From Serratia ficaria (GTDB taxonomy: Bacteria; Pseudomonadota; Gammaproteobacteria; Enterobacterales; Enterobacteriaceae): a DNA stretch of 64,000 nucleotides. Under the pieces are notes generated by a model, which saw nothing but the letters and a program-made list of their open reading frames with translations, searched no databases and was not told the DNA's origin. Location: contig NZ_LT906479.1 of assembly GCF_900187015.1 (NCBI RefSeq), forward strand, positions 1,612,001-1,676,000, given 5' to 3'. How positions within the stretch are numbered: the stretch's first letter is position 1; each line of letters opens with the position of its first letter. The position numbers and the translations under genes are program-made. Below are positions 36,687-44,502 of the stretch, one piece after another.

Positions 36687-37924
36687 CGTGTCGTCACAAT
36701 CACTTGCTGACTATAGCTCAGCGCTTTTTCTTCCGTCTCCTGCTTGCTGTCGCCCTTAACGCCCAGGAAGCCGATAATGTCGTTCCCCAACGGCGGCCGT
36801 TTGATGACGCTGCCGAGCTGCGAAATGATTTTCAGCATGAAGGTGCTCGGATCCTGAGTAATGTGTTCGGGGACTCTGATGGTGTCGATGCGCCCAGGCG
36901 CGGAGATCAGGCAAAGCGCGAACGTGTGCTTACCGGTTGGCGCATAACGCAGATAGTTCGGTTTCTGGCCAATCGCCATATCAATGACCGCTTTTATTGG
37001 GCAATAGCCGGCGGAGATCCGGGCCATAAAATCGAGGCCGCCGCCGCCGGGTCGGGCGGCAATCTCAACGATGTAGGGTTTTCCCTGATGGAACCGGATC
37101 TCTGCGTGCATCACGCTACGCGTCAGTCCCTGAGCCATGGCACCGGCATGCACCGCTTCGTGTACGCGCTGCAGATCCAGGCTATCGAGATCGGTCGGCG
37201 TATGATGGACATCATCATCAAACGAGTTCCCTTCCAGCGTGACACGATCGACGATGGATCCCAGCACAGTGACGCCGTCCCAGGAATAGGCCTCGATCAG
37301 AAATTCACGTCCATCCAGGTACGATTCGACTAGCAGCGTGTTGGGGCCCAGTACATCCGTGATCCCTTCATTTTTGAACTGACTCATTTCCGTGATGCCG
37401 ATCAGGGCTTTTGAGAAGAACTCCGCCATTTGCTGAGGCGTGTCGACGCGGTAGACAAACTGGCTGGCCGAGCCCAGTGTGGGCTTGAGGATCACCGGGT
37501 AACCGAGTGTAGCCGCCGCATCCAGCGCTTCAGGCAACGTCGGTGTCAGCCGAAATTCTGGATGAGGTGCCTGACTGGCGCGGTGGGATTCGCGCATGGC
37601 GATCTTGTTGCGGCTTTTTATCGCCGCATCGACCGAGATGGTCGGCAACTGTAGTGCGCTGGCGATCATGGCCGCGGCGATCACGCTGTTTTCCGCGAAG
37701 GTGAACACCCCGTCAAAGTGAAAATTCTGATGCAGTTGAGTGGCCAGCGTGGTCAAATCGTTGATGTCCATGCTGTCGGAAATGAAGAAGCGCCCGGCAT
37801 GCCAGTGATCGCTGTCGGCCACCCCGGACAGCACATACAGTTCAATGTCGTACTGCTCCACCTGTTGGTAGCGCGAATTGTAGTAATCGCCAAATTGTCC
37901 GACTTCAATCGCCAATAATTTCAT
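36683..37924 (-). CDS. ATP-grasp carboxylate-amine ligase
   Basis: 413 residues: N-terminal pre-ATP-grasp domain, ATP-grasp core with YPVILKPTLGSASQFVYRV (nucleotide-binding Lys) and the metal-ligand segment MHAEIRFHQGKPYIVEIAAR followed by a Gly-rich loop (PGGGG). It is of the L-amino-acid-ligase / BacD-like kind, forming an amide from a carboxylate and an amine through an acyl phosphate. In this operon it most plausibly joins the hydrazine-bearing acid or its amine to an amino acid. Overlaps both neighbours by 4 nt (ATGA). Substrates unknown. Confidence 0.82.
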   Translation of the reverse strand: MKLLAIEVGQFGDYYNSRYQQVEQYDIELYVLSGVADSDHWHAGRFFISDSMDINDLTTLATQLHQNFHFDGVFTFAENSVIAAAMIASALQLPTISVDAAIKSRNKIAMRESHRASQAPHPEFRLTPTLPEALDAAATLGYPVILKPTLGSASQFVYRVDTPQQMAEFFSKALIGITEMSQFKNEGITDVLGPNTLLVESYLDGREFLIEAYSWDGVTVLGSIVDRVTLEGNSFDDDVHHTPTDLDSLDLQRVHEAVHAGAMAQGLTRSVMHAEIRFHQGKPYIVEIAARPGGGGLDFMARISAGYCPIKAVIDMAIGQKPNYLRYAPTGKHTFALCLISAPGRIDTIRVPEHITQDPSTFMLKIISQLGSVIKRPPLGNDIIGFLGVKGDSKQETEEKALSYSQQVIVTTR

Positions 37925-39141
37925 TTTGCTTTTCCTTTAAAGACCAGGGTTGATGCCAGTAGCGCCAGGAAGACTACTGCCAGCGCCAGCGCCACATAAC
38001 CGGCAAGCACATCGGTGCTATCGACCAGTTCGCCAATGGCGTAGGTCAGTACGACGGCTGACGTCAGTCCAATTGCGTTGCTGAAGCCGAAGAAACGGCC
38101 GGTGTAATGGGAAGGGATAGTGTTGAACATCAACGTGCGGCACGAGATACGTGCCAGGCCAAAACACACCGCGCCAAGCGGGAAGAAGACCATCAGCCAC
38201 GGCAGCGTAAATTGCGGCTGCAGGGCGATAAATGCCGCATTCGCCACGTAGCCGAACATGACTATCGTCAGTAAGGAAAATCGCTTCTGCAGGAACGGTG
38301 TCATGGCGGCGGCGATAGCCACCCCTACGCCGGCCAATGCGTCAACCACACCCAAGATGCCGGCGCCGGAGGCGAAGTGTTTGGTGACCAACAGCACCAG
38401 CAGCATATTGCTGACCGTCACAATGATGTTGCCGACGCCATACAGCAGCATCAGCCAGGGTCTTCTCACTGCGGGCAATGTTGCTGCCGGCGCAGCCTCA
38501 GAGGTGGTGCCGTCTTCGGGCGCGTCATCAGATTCCTGCCTACGCGGTGTCAGCATTAAGAACAGCGCCGCACTGGCAATGAAGGTGATGGCGTTCAGCA
38601 CAAACACGAAATCCACACCAATCAGTTGGATGAGGACTCCGCCGATCGCCACAGACGTTAAGGCGCCGATTTGCACCGCCATTTCGAGTTTGGCATTGAA
38701 TGCGGCCATTCTGCCTGATTCTACCGAGTCTTTGATGATGGCATTATTGGCCGGAAAGAACATGGCCATAGTCATGGACAGCATAAAACTACAGACAAAA
38801 ATGACTATCGAGGGATCGGTGAATGTATTGATGCCGGCCAAAACTCCAATGACTATGGCCGCGTTGACCACGTTGGTGATGATGCAGATCTTCTTTCTGT
38901 CGTAGGTATCAGACAACTTGCCGAACAACACCGAGAAGAAGGCTTGCGGCAGTGCGATCAAGATGAACAGTGTGCCCACGGCTTTCGCCGTTCCCATACT
39001 TTGTGAAATGATCAGCGCGTTGGCGATGGTGAGTATCCCACTCCCTAGGGTGGAAACCAGCGATGCGGCAAGGATTAGGTTTTCGTTTCTTTTGCTGATC
39101 TGACTGGTTGTGACGTTCAGCAAAATGGTTTCATTACTCAT
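37921..39141 (-). CDS. MFS transporter, probable exporter of the island product
   Basis: 406 residues with about twelve hydrophobic helices and an MFS loop signature near FGKLSDTYDRKKI between helices 2 and 3. It is of the MFS drug/product exporter type (EntS-like region in the cluster of siderophore and peptide exporters). Both ends overlap the neighbouring genes by 4 nt, so it is made together with the DAO-type enzyme and the ATP-grasp ligase. Export of, and self-resistance to, the island metabolite is the natural inference. Confidence 0.85.
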   Translation of the reverse strand: MSNETILLNVTTSQISKRNENLILAASLVSTLGSGILTIANALIISQSMGTAKAVGTLFILIALPQAFFSVLFGKLSDTYDRKKICIITNVVNAAIVIGVLAGINTFTDPSIVIFVCSFMLSMTMAMFFPANNAIIKDSVESGRMAAFNAKLEMAVQIGALTSVAIGGVLIQLIGVDFVFVLNAITFIASAALFLMLTPRRQESDDAPEDGTTSEAAPAATLPAVRRPWLMLLYGVGNIIVTVSNMLLVLLVTKHFASGAGILGVVDALAGVGVAIAAAMTPFLQKRFSLLTIVMFGYVANAAFIALQPQFTLPWLMVFFPLGAVCFGLARISCRTLMFNTIPSHYTGRFFGFSNAIGLTSAVVLTYAIGELVDSTDVLAGYVALALAVVFLALLASTLVFKGKAK

Positions 39142-40193
39142 TCGTTAACTCCGTGAATGACATACTGGCTGATCTGCTCGGATAGCGCCGGGGCGATCTT
39201 AAAAATAGAGGCATCGCACGCTTCAACGGTGATACATCCGGTGATGTCGTGCCGGCTCCAGTAAGCGGTGTCTTGCCGCTCTTCAGTCGGCAATTTAAAG
39301 TAGGGCGACACGACAACATCCACCTGGTCGTATTTGATGCGCAACCGGTCAAGCAAATACCGCTTACACGTCTGCAGACCGTTGCTGTCCGGTGGCATCG
39401 AGTAGGAAAATCGGCTGGCGCTCACTTTCAGCACCCTGCGCTCCGGCGACGGCACACACCATGACCGATGCTCATCTCCCATCGTCAGCACTGGCTTTAA
39501 CAAGCCTGCCCGGGCATCATTGAGGTGCACGTCAAGATGAACCTGGTATTGCGGTGCCGGAGCGGCACCAGGCCAGCCAAGGTGTCGGAGGATGGGACGG
39601 CTCGCCGTGCAAATCACTGCCGTGTAATTTTTACGCTCACCGTTAACGCTAAAATGTCGCCCCTCCCGAATGGTGTCGAGCTCCACGTGCGTATGCGGTT
39701 TCAGCACGATCCTTTCGGTGTTTGCCAGCGCCTGACACAAATGCGCATACACCTTTTGTGCATCGAGGAGAATGGCGTCATGGCCGATGAAGAGCTGTCG
39801 ATTGGTGGTGGGTAAGCGTAGCAGGCTGCTCTGTACCGACAACACTGGATCCTGGATGTCGTAACCTATCGCCAAGGCGTCATAAAGCTGCGTCAAACGA
39901 CGACAGTCGGCGTCATCAACCACGCGGATGGATTGTGTCTGGCAACCGAACGTCTCTTTGCCTGTGCCGATGAATTGACGCCAGAAAGCATGCGAGTGCA
40001 CAGCCAACGGTTGCAACGCGGCATTGTTTTCGTGAGCGTGCTTCCACAGGCGACCATGCGCCCACGACAGATTGGCGACGTTCGGAATTGCCGCGGCATC
40101 ATACAGCTCAACGCTTGCGCCCTTACGGGCGCAAGCCAGCGCGGTCATGACGCCGGTAATACCGGCCCCGATGATGGCGATGTTAGGACGCAT
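39138..40193 (-). CDS. DAO-type FAD-dependent amine oxidase of the hydrazine cluster
   Basis: 351 residues of the D-amino-acid-oxidase/glycine-oxidase family. The N-terminal FAD site is RPNIAIIGAGITGVMTALAC, with later segments ICTASRPILRHLGWPG and YWSRHDITGCITVEACDASI. In triacsin-type pathways a DAO-family enzyme oxidatively cleaves N6-(carboxymethylamino)lysine to release hydrazinoacetate; the same step is inferred here. The ATG at 40193 is preferred over the GTG at 40202. It overlaps the ligase gene by 11 nt and the MFS gene by 4 nt. An alternative is oxidation of the product to a hydrazone. Confidence 0.82.
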   Translation of the reverse strand: MRPNIAIIGAGITGVMTALACARKGASVELYDAAAIPNVANLSWAHGRLWKHAHENNAALQPLAVHSHAFWRQFIGTGKETFGCQTQSIRVVDDADCRRLTQLYDALAIGYDIQDPVLSVQSSLLRLPTTNRQLFIGHDAILLDAQKVYAHLCQALANTERIVLKPHTHVELDTIREGRHFSVNGERKNYTAVICTASRPILRHLGWPGAAPAPQYQVHLDVHLNDARAGLLKPVLTMGDEHRSWCVPSPERRVLKVSASRFSYSMPPDSNGLQTCKRYLLDRLRIKYDQVDVVVSPYFKLPTEERQDTAYWSRHDITGCITVEACDASIFKIAPALSEQISQYVIHGVNE

Positions 40194-41727
40194 ATGACCC
40201 ACTGTTGGTGAAGGTGGCGATCGGCGGCAGTTCAGGTAAGGCCCATTGTTCTCTGCCGTTCAGCGGGTTGGCATTCACGATAGCGTAGTGCAGATCAATC
40301 ATGATCAGCCCCAGTCCGTCGACGAGCACTCGCAACTGTTGATTGATCGCCTTCAGGCTGATATCGCTTTCTTCCGCGACCAGCTCTTGCAGGCGGCCAA
40401 TATGGTGTAGGCACCAGTCGGCCAGCCGGCTTTGACTGAACGTCTCGAGACGGCAGGTCAGGGCCAAACGCTGATGCATGGTGTCGACCAGCAGGGGGGT
40501 ATTGCCCTCATCGTCATTCAGACGCAATTCCCAGCGCTGCGTGTCGTATGAACGGGCAAGCGCATTCCATGCTGCAATCAGCCGTTCATTGAGGATCTGT
40601 CTGAGGGCATCCCGGCTGAAGTTGCTCCGGTTGTGCTCCGGGCTGGTCAGGCAAAGATAGAAACGGGCATAGTCGCGAGGCAGGGTTTTGACCAGATCGC
40701 GGGCCCAGATCAAATGGCCGCGACTGGTCGAAAACTTGGCGTTTTCCAGTTCGTAAAACTCATTTGGCACGATGACATCAGGCAACAAATACTTACCCTC
40801 ATGTGCCATCAGCAAGGCAAGATGCGTGACTCCCCAAAAATAGGCGTTGTCGAAGCCGAGGAAATACGCCAGGCGATTGCCGGTTTCTGCACGCCAGGCC
40901 GCATCCGCCGGCGTCGCGTCGCTTTCGCCGCAGGCGTTGCAATACATCGATGCCGGCATTCCCTCTGCCCAGGCGTTGATCACTTGCCCCTCTGTGCCAG
41001 GGAAATGTGATGGCAGTCCCCAGGTGATGGGGTAAGTGATCGGGAAATCGATCATCTCGCGGCTGAACAGTTCCGTCATCAGTTGAAGAATGTGCGGGCG
41101 CCAGCTGCCTTTTTTTGCAGTGTAATAACGCTCCAGCTCAGCCCTATATTCTTCCACCGGGAACACCAGGATCTCCGTTTCTCTGTACTCCAGTGACTCG
41201 TAGGGGGGCAGCGTCGCCACCGGGTTTTTTAATCCGTCAAAATTGTTGGGGTGCCCGCAATTTTCACACAACCCACCGCGGGACTGCGCCAGACAGGCCG
41301 GGCATTCACCGGACACGAACGACTCCACCATAAACGTATTGCGGTGTGTCGAGTACGGAAGTCTGACGGTTTTAAGTCGGAACTTACCCTGCTCATGCAA
41401 TGGAGACAAAAAGGCGTACACCATTTTTTTATAGTCGTCGTCGAACGGGGCATAGCCATCCAGCGCGACTCCCCAGTCATTCAGGCTGCGTCTGATGTCG
41501 GCGGCGGCCCGACGGCACAAATTTTCCGGTGACGTGCCCAGTTTGTAGGCGCTGGTGATAACATAGGTTTGACTGTCGTCAGTACCGGTCGCGTAATTGA
41601 CGCTCTCGCCGGTCAAACGCAGGTAGCGAGCGTAAATATCGCCGGCTAAATAGGGCCCAGCCATGTGGCCAACGTGCAGATCGCCATTGGGTGTGGGCGG
41701 CGGAGCAATAACGAGAGTTTTAGACAT
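40183..41727 (-). CDS. methionyl-tRNA-synthetase-like ligase (hydrazine-forming partner)
   Basis: 514 residues with a class I aminoacyl-tRNA synthetase core: HVGH at 18-21 (HIGH motif), KFSTSRG at 331-337 (KMSKS equivalent) and a Cys4 zinc knuckle (C142, C145, C154, C157). The methionine-pocket region differs from true MetRS: APPPTPNG replaces the A-L-P-Y-A-N-G type sequence. The C-terminal tRNA-binding/dimer domain of E. coli MetRS is absent. In Spb40, Tri28 and PyrN such a domain, fused to a cupin, activates an amino acid as adenylate for ester formation with N-hydroxylysine. Overlaps the cupin gene by 8 nt. Confidence 0.88.
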   Translation of the reverse strand: MSKTLVIAPPPTPNGDLHVGHMAGPYLAGDIYARYLRLTGESVNYATGTDDSQTYVITSAYKLGTSPENLCRRAAADIRRSLNDWGVALDGYAPFDDDYKKMVYAFLSPLHEQGKFRLKTVRLPYSTHRNTFMVESFVSGECPACLAQSRGGLCENCGHPNNFDGLKNPVATLPPYESLEYRETEILVFPVEEYRAELERYYTAKKGSWRPHILQLMTELFSREMIDFPITYPITWGLPSHFPGTEGQVINAWAEGMPASMYCNACGESDATPADAAWRAETGNRLAYFLGFDNAYFWGVTHLALLMAHEGKYLLPDVIVPNEFYELENAKFSTSRGHLIWARDLVKTLPRDYARFYLCLTSPEHNRSNFSRDALRQILNERLIAAWNALARSYDTQRWELRLNDDEGNTPLLVDTMHQRLALTCRLETFSQSRLADWCLHHIGRLQELVAEESDISLKAINQQLRVLVDGLGLIMIDLHYAIVNANPLNGREQWALPELPPIATFTNSGSYAS

Positions 41728-42106
41728 GGTCTGACACCTGATTTTTTTGTTGGTGACGTTGAGCAAAATGCGAGGACATCTCCGCATCCCACCAAATGCT
41801 GTACATTTCGAACGGCTCAAGGCTTTCATTGAGCACGCAATGCCGGGTGAACGGCGGGAATTGAACGGTATCGCCGGCTTTAAAGCGCGTTTTTTCACCT
41901 TCGCACACGATAAAGGCCTCACCTTTAATGGCGACGAATATCTCGTACTCGTGATGTTCATGCGGCGTGGATGCTGTGCCTGCCGCGATAACGCACCATG
42001 AGCTTTCAAAAGGCGCGTTCAGCTCGGGCCACGGCATCAGACGTTGGGCGTGTAGGTTGTTCTCGAACCGCATTTTGGTGCGATCAAGTGGTTTAAAGGA
42101 ATGCAT
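41720..42106 (-). CDS. zinc-type cupin, putative N-N bond-forming enzyme
   Basis: 128-residue single cupin. Motif 1 is complete: G43-x5-H49-x-H51-x3-E55-x6-G62. Motif 2 keeps G78, P84, H89 and N93, so a three-histidine metal site is present. In the hydrazine synthases Spb40, Tri28 and PyrN the cupin rearranges an amino-acid ester of N6-hydroxylysine into an N-N bond; there the cupin is fused to the MetRS-like domain. Here it is a free protein whose last codons overlap the ligase start. It lies 14 nt after the N-hydroxylase, with AGGA before the ATG. Confidence 0.85.
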   Translation of the reverse strand: MHSFKPLDRTKMRFENNLHAQRLMPWPELNAPFESSWCVIAAGTASTPHEHHEYEIFVAIKGEAFIVCEGEKTRFKAGDTVQFPPFTRHCVLNESLEPFEMYSIWWDAEMSSHFAQRHQQKNQVSDHV

Positions 42107-42120
42107 GTCATTTCCTAAAA

Positions 42121-43362
42121 TTATGCCGTGATGTCGTCAAGAATTTCTTTTGAACGAAAAGCCAGGACGCTCAGCAAAGAATCCGCAATGCCATGCGTGT
42201 TTTCGTTAACCCCTTGCAGATGCAGAGAAACTCCGGGGGCATATGGCAAGACAGCACGATAATTGCGGTCGACACGGATCTGTTCGATATCGAGTTGATT
42301 TGACAAACTTTCGAATAGTGTCGGTGTTTTATTCTTATATCCGGTGCCCAGCAACACCACGTCAAAACGTGCAGAGTGTGTGTGGCCTGTCTTGTTATCT
42401 TTCCAGGTGATCAGCACGCCTCCGTCATTATCTACCGCTTGTAAAAGATCGCATTGCGTCAGCATTGCCGCCCTGTTTTCACCGCGCAAATCCTGCAAAT
42501 AATGGAAACGGTAGAGCCCTGACAAGGTCGATGGCGCCACACCGGAATAATTGGTGGTATGCATGGCCGCCAGGGTCTTTTCGCGGGTCGCATTGTCGCA
42601 ATTGAAATACGTGTTGATATAGTCATTCTGGAATAAGGTGTTGGTGAATTGACTTCCCTCATAATTCACCAGTCCGATGGAGCGCATGATCATGGTGATA
42701 TTGGCCGTCGGGAAATGTTCGATGCAGGATTGATACATTTCAGCACTGCTTTGCGCGCCGCCGATCACCGCGATGCTTTTAACTCTGGAACTATTCATGT
42801 GTTCAAGGGCCGTCAGGAAATTGGTACTGTGGATCACATTATCCGGCGAGACATGCTCAAAAACGGCCGGCACATTGAGGTCGCGACCGGCCCCGAAAAT
42901 AAGGCGATTTGCACGGTAACTGTCGCCGTTTTCAACGAGGATCTGCCAGCCGGTAATTTTCCCTTCCGGCGTAAGCTCAGGCCTCACCGCCGTCACTTTG
43001 TTGTAGACAACCTGCGTTTTCTCCAGACTGTCTGCTACCCACTGCAAATAATCTGAGATTTCTTTACGGTAGGGATTAAACGTCTGCAGATTGACAAAGC
43101 TATCCAGGCGTTTCGTTTTGTGCAGGAAATTGAGAAAGCTGAACCGGCTGGTCGGATCGCGCTGCGTGACCAGATCTTTCAGAAAGGAAACCTGAGATTG
43201 CGCTTCGGGAAATAACATCCCACGATGCCAACAAACAGAGGAGTCTTTTTCCAGAATGAAAGAAGAGGTGATATTGTGAGTTTCTGCGCATTCTTCAAGG
43301 GCGACACTCACAGCGAGATTGGACGGGCCGCAGCCAATCATTAAAAGGTCGGTGTGTTGCAT
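42121..43362 (-). CDS. lysine/ornithine-type N-hydroxylase (flavin monooxygenase)
   Basis: 413 residues of the IucD/PvdA/SidA family: FAD motif GCGPSNL (10-16), NADPH motif GGAQSSAE (201-208), LGTGY (338-342) and the family segment FLKDLVTQRDPTSRFSFLNF (60-79). It hydroxylates the side-chain amine of lysine or ornithine using NADPH and O2. By analogy with Spb38 and Tri26, N6-hydroxylysine is the expected product feeding the cupin/ligase pair. It is the first gene of the island operon, behind a long AT-rich region. No siderophore synthetase or receptor accompanies it. Confidence 0.9.
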   Translation of the reverse strand: MQHTDLLMIGCGPSNLAVSVALEECAETHNITSSFILEKDSSVCWHRGMLFPEAQSQVSFLKDLVTQRDPTSRFSFLNFLHKTKRLDSFVNLQTFNPYRKEISDYLQWVADSLEKTQVVYNKVTAVRPELTPEGKITGWQILVENGDSYRANRLIFGAGRDLNVPAVFEHVSPDNVIHSTNFLTALEHMNSSRVKSIAVIGGAQSSAEMYQSCIEHFPTANITMIMRSIGLVNYEGSQFTNTLFQNDYINTYFNCDNATREKTLAAMHTTNYSGVAPSTLSGLYRFHYLQDLRGENRAAMLTQCDLLQAVDNDGGVLITWKDNKTGHTHSARFDVVLLGTGYKNKTPTLFESLSNQLDIEQIRVDRNYRAVLPYAPGVSLHLQGVNENTHGIADSLLSVLAFRSKEILDDITA

Positions 43363-43828
43363 GAAATGTTCCTAAATCCATTTTGTTTATAGCAAGTTCA
43401 GAATTACTCATTGCTGATGAATACTATATTATTTCCCTTGTGGATTACTTAGGTAGCTAATATATTACTTTTCAATTCCTATTTCTTATACTGCCAAGCA
43501 GAAATTAACATTGTAAAATTCAACTAACAATACACATCAAGCTACAAATGGCATGTTTGGATTAACATTCGGGATATTCTTTTTTGACCGAGTAATCGGT
43601 ATGCATCAACAGCTTTGAAAGAAATATTTAACCAAAAAAATAAAATTGGTATTCTTTATTATTATGAGCAATATGGTATATATTCACTTAGGAAATGAAA
43701 TAATCTGCTGGGGAGGGGATGCTCTGCGGTATAGTGTTACGCAAGCAGGAGAAAACACGTCATATCAGTGATCGTAATTTGTAGTATTTTGCTGGTGATG
43801 ATAGCACAGACAGTAAGGATAGAATCGC
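43363..43828. promoter_or_regulatory. AT-rich divergent promoter region of the island
   Basis: A 466-bp stretch strikingly richer in A and T than the rest of the window, with no gene. It separates the minus-strand hydrazine operon from the plus-strand NIPSNAP-like gene and must hold both promoters. Many A/T runs make it a likely H-NS-type silencing target. I see no clear palindrome with long arms. Confidence 0.6.
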
Positions 43829-44140
43829 ATGAGTAGAGTAATCGAAGTGCTCCAATACACCTTAAAACCCGGCTCGGGGGCTGCATTTCACGATATTATG
43901 AAAAATCAGAGCGTTCCTCTGCACCAGAAAAGCGGAGTGAACATATTACGTTTTGGCAACTCGCTCCACGATCCCGATAGTTATTATCTGGTGCGATCAT
44001 TTCTAAATTCGTCAGAAATGGAAAGCCAGCTTGCTCAATTTTATGCTGATGCTTGCTGGCGTGAAGGTCCTCGTGGTGCAATCATCAATATGATTAGCGA
44101 AAGTCACCGCGTAGTGATACTGGGGGATTCGTTAACCTGA
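43829..44140 (+). CDS. NIPSNAP/ABM-like small protein
   Basis: 103 residues with a dimeric alpha/beta-barrel pattern (VIEVLQYTLKPGSGAAFHDI; ILRFGNSLHDPDSYYLVRSF; final VVIL), like the NIPSNAP family. TAAGGA precedes the ATG. It lies inside the 112-bp repeat boundaries, divergent from the hydrazine operon, and shares its lower GC. It might handle or protect against a reactive intermediate, but no active site is evident. Confidence 0.65.
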   Translation: MSRVIEVLQYTLKPGSGAAFHDIMKNQSVPLHQKSGVNILRFGNSLHDPDSYYLVRSFLNSSEMESQLAQFYADACWREGPRGAIINMISESHRVVILGDSLT

Positions 44141-44390
44141 TGATCTCCCTGAATTAATGAAGGAGGTGGTTGTTTTTTATTCCAGCGATTTGACCGCTAC
44201 CTCTTATACGTTGTTGCCACGTTCAGATTTGCAGTAAAGCCTGGCATTCTCAACCTCTGCCAAGGGCGTTTTATGTATCCATAAGCACCGGGAAAATACA
44301 CTTCGCCAGCCATTCCCAATTTAAAGATCGCGTAGAAGATGCCAATCAGACATTTCAAGCCCAGATCATCAAAGAGAGCCGGACTGGTCA
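44141..44390. other. right island junction with possible gene remnant on the minus strand
   Basis: There is no intact gene. On the minus strand, directly behind the moeB stop and in the same frame, about 65 codons are open (44197-44391, stop TAG at 44199-44197), encoding segments such as LIGIFYAIFKLGMAGEVYFP. They have no start of their own. This could be the 3' end of a gene lost when the island arrived, or chance. Confidence 0.35.
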
Positions 44391-44502
44391 GTCAATCCCC
44401 GCCGCACACTTCGCACTGCGGGTTTTTCGGCAGCTTCATCTCGCGGAATTGCAGGGTCATGGCGTCGAACATCAGCAACTTGCCGGTGAGCGTTTGGCCG
44501 TA
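44391..44502. repeat. right copy of the 112-bp direct repeat (inside moeB)
   Basis: Identical by eye to 35573-35684. It forms the last 36 codons and stop of the intact moeB gene; 44391 is the base beside the stop. Immediately to its right the sequence continues as normal moeB. Confidence 0.95.

Noticed and set aside
40183..41727. Second housekeeping or antibiotic-resistant methionyl-tRNA synthetase
   Set aside because: The methionine pocket is altered, the C-terminal domain is missing, and the gene overlaps a cupin gene in a biosynthetic operon.
42121..43362. Hydroxamate siderophore locus, suggested by the N-hydroxylase and MFS exporter
   Set aside because: No IucA/IucC-type synthetase, acyltransferase, NRPS, TonB receptor or Fur-box-like sequence was seen, while the cupin, MetRS-like and DAO genes fit the hydrazine pathway.
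35573..44502. Island as a composite transposon or IS element
   Set aside because: No transposase, no terminal inverted repeats; the ends are a direct repeat of a gene end, which fits integration or homologous recombination.
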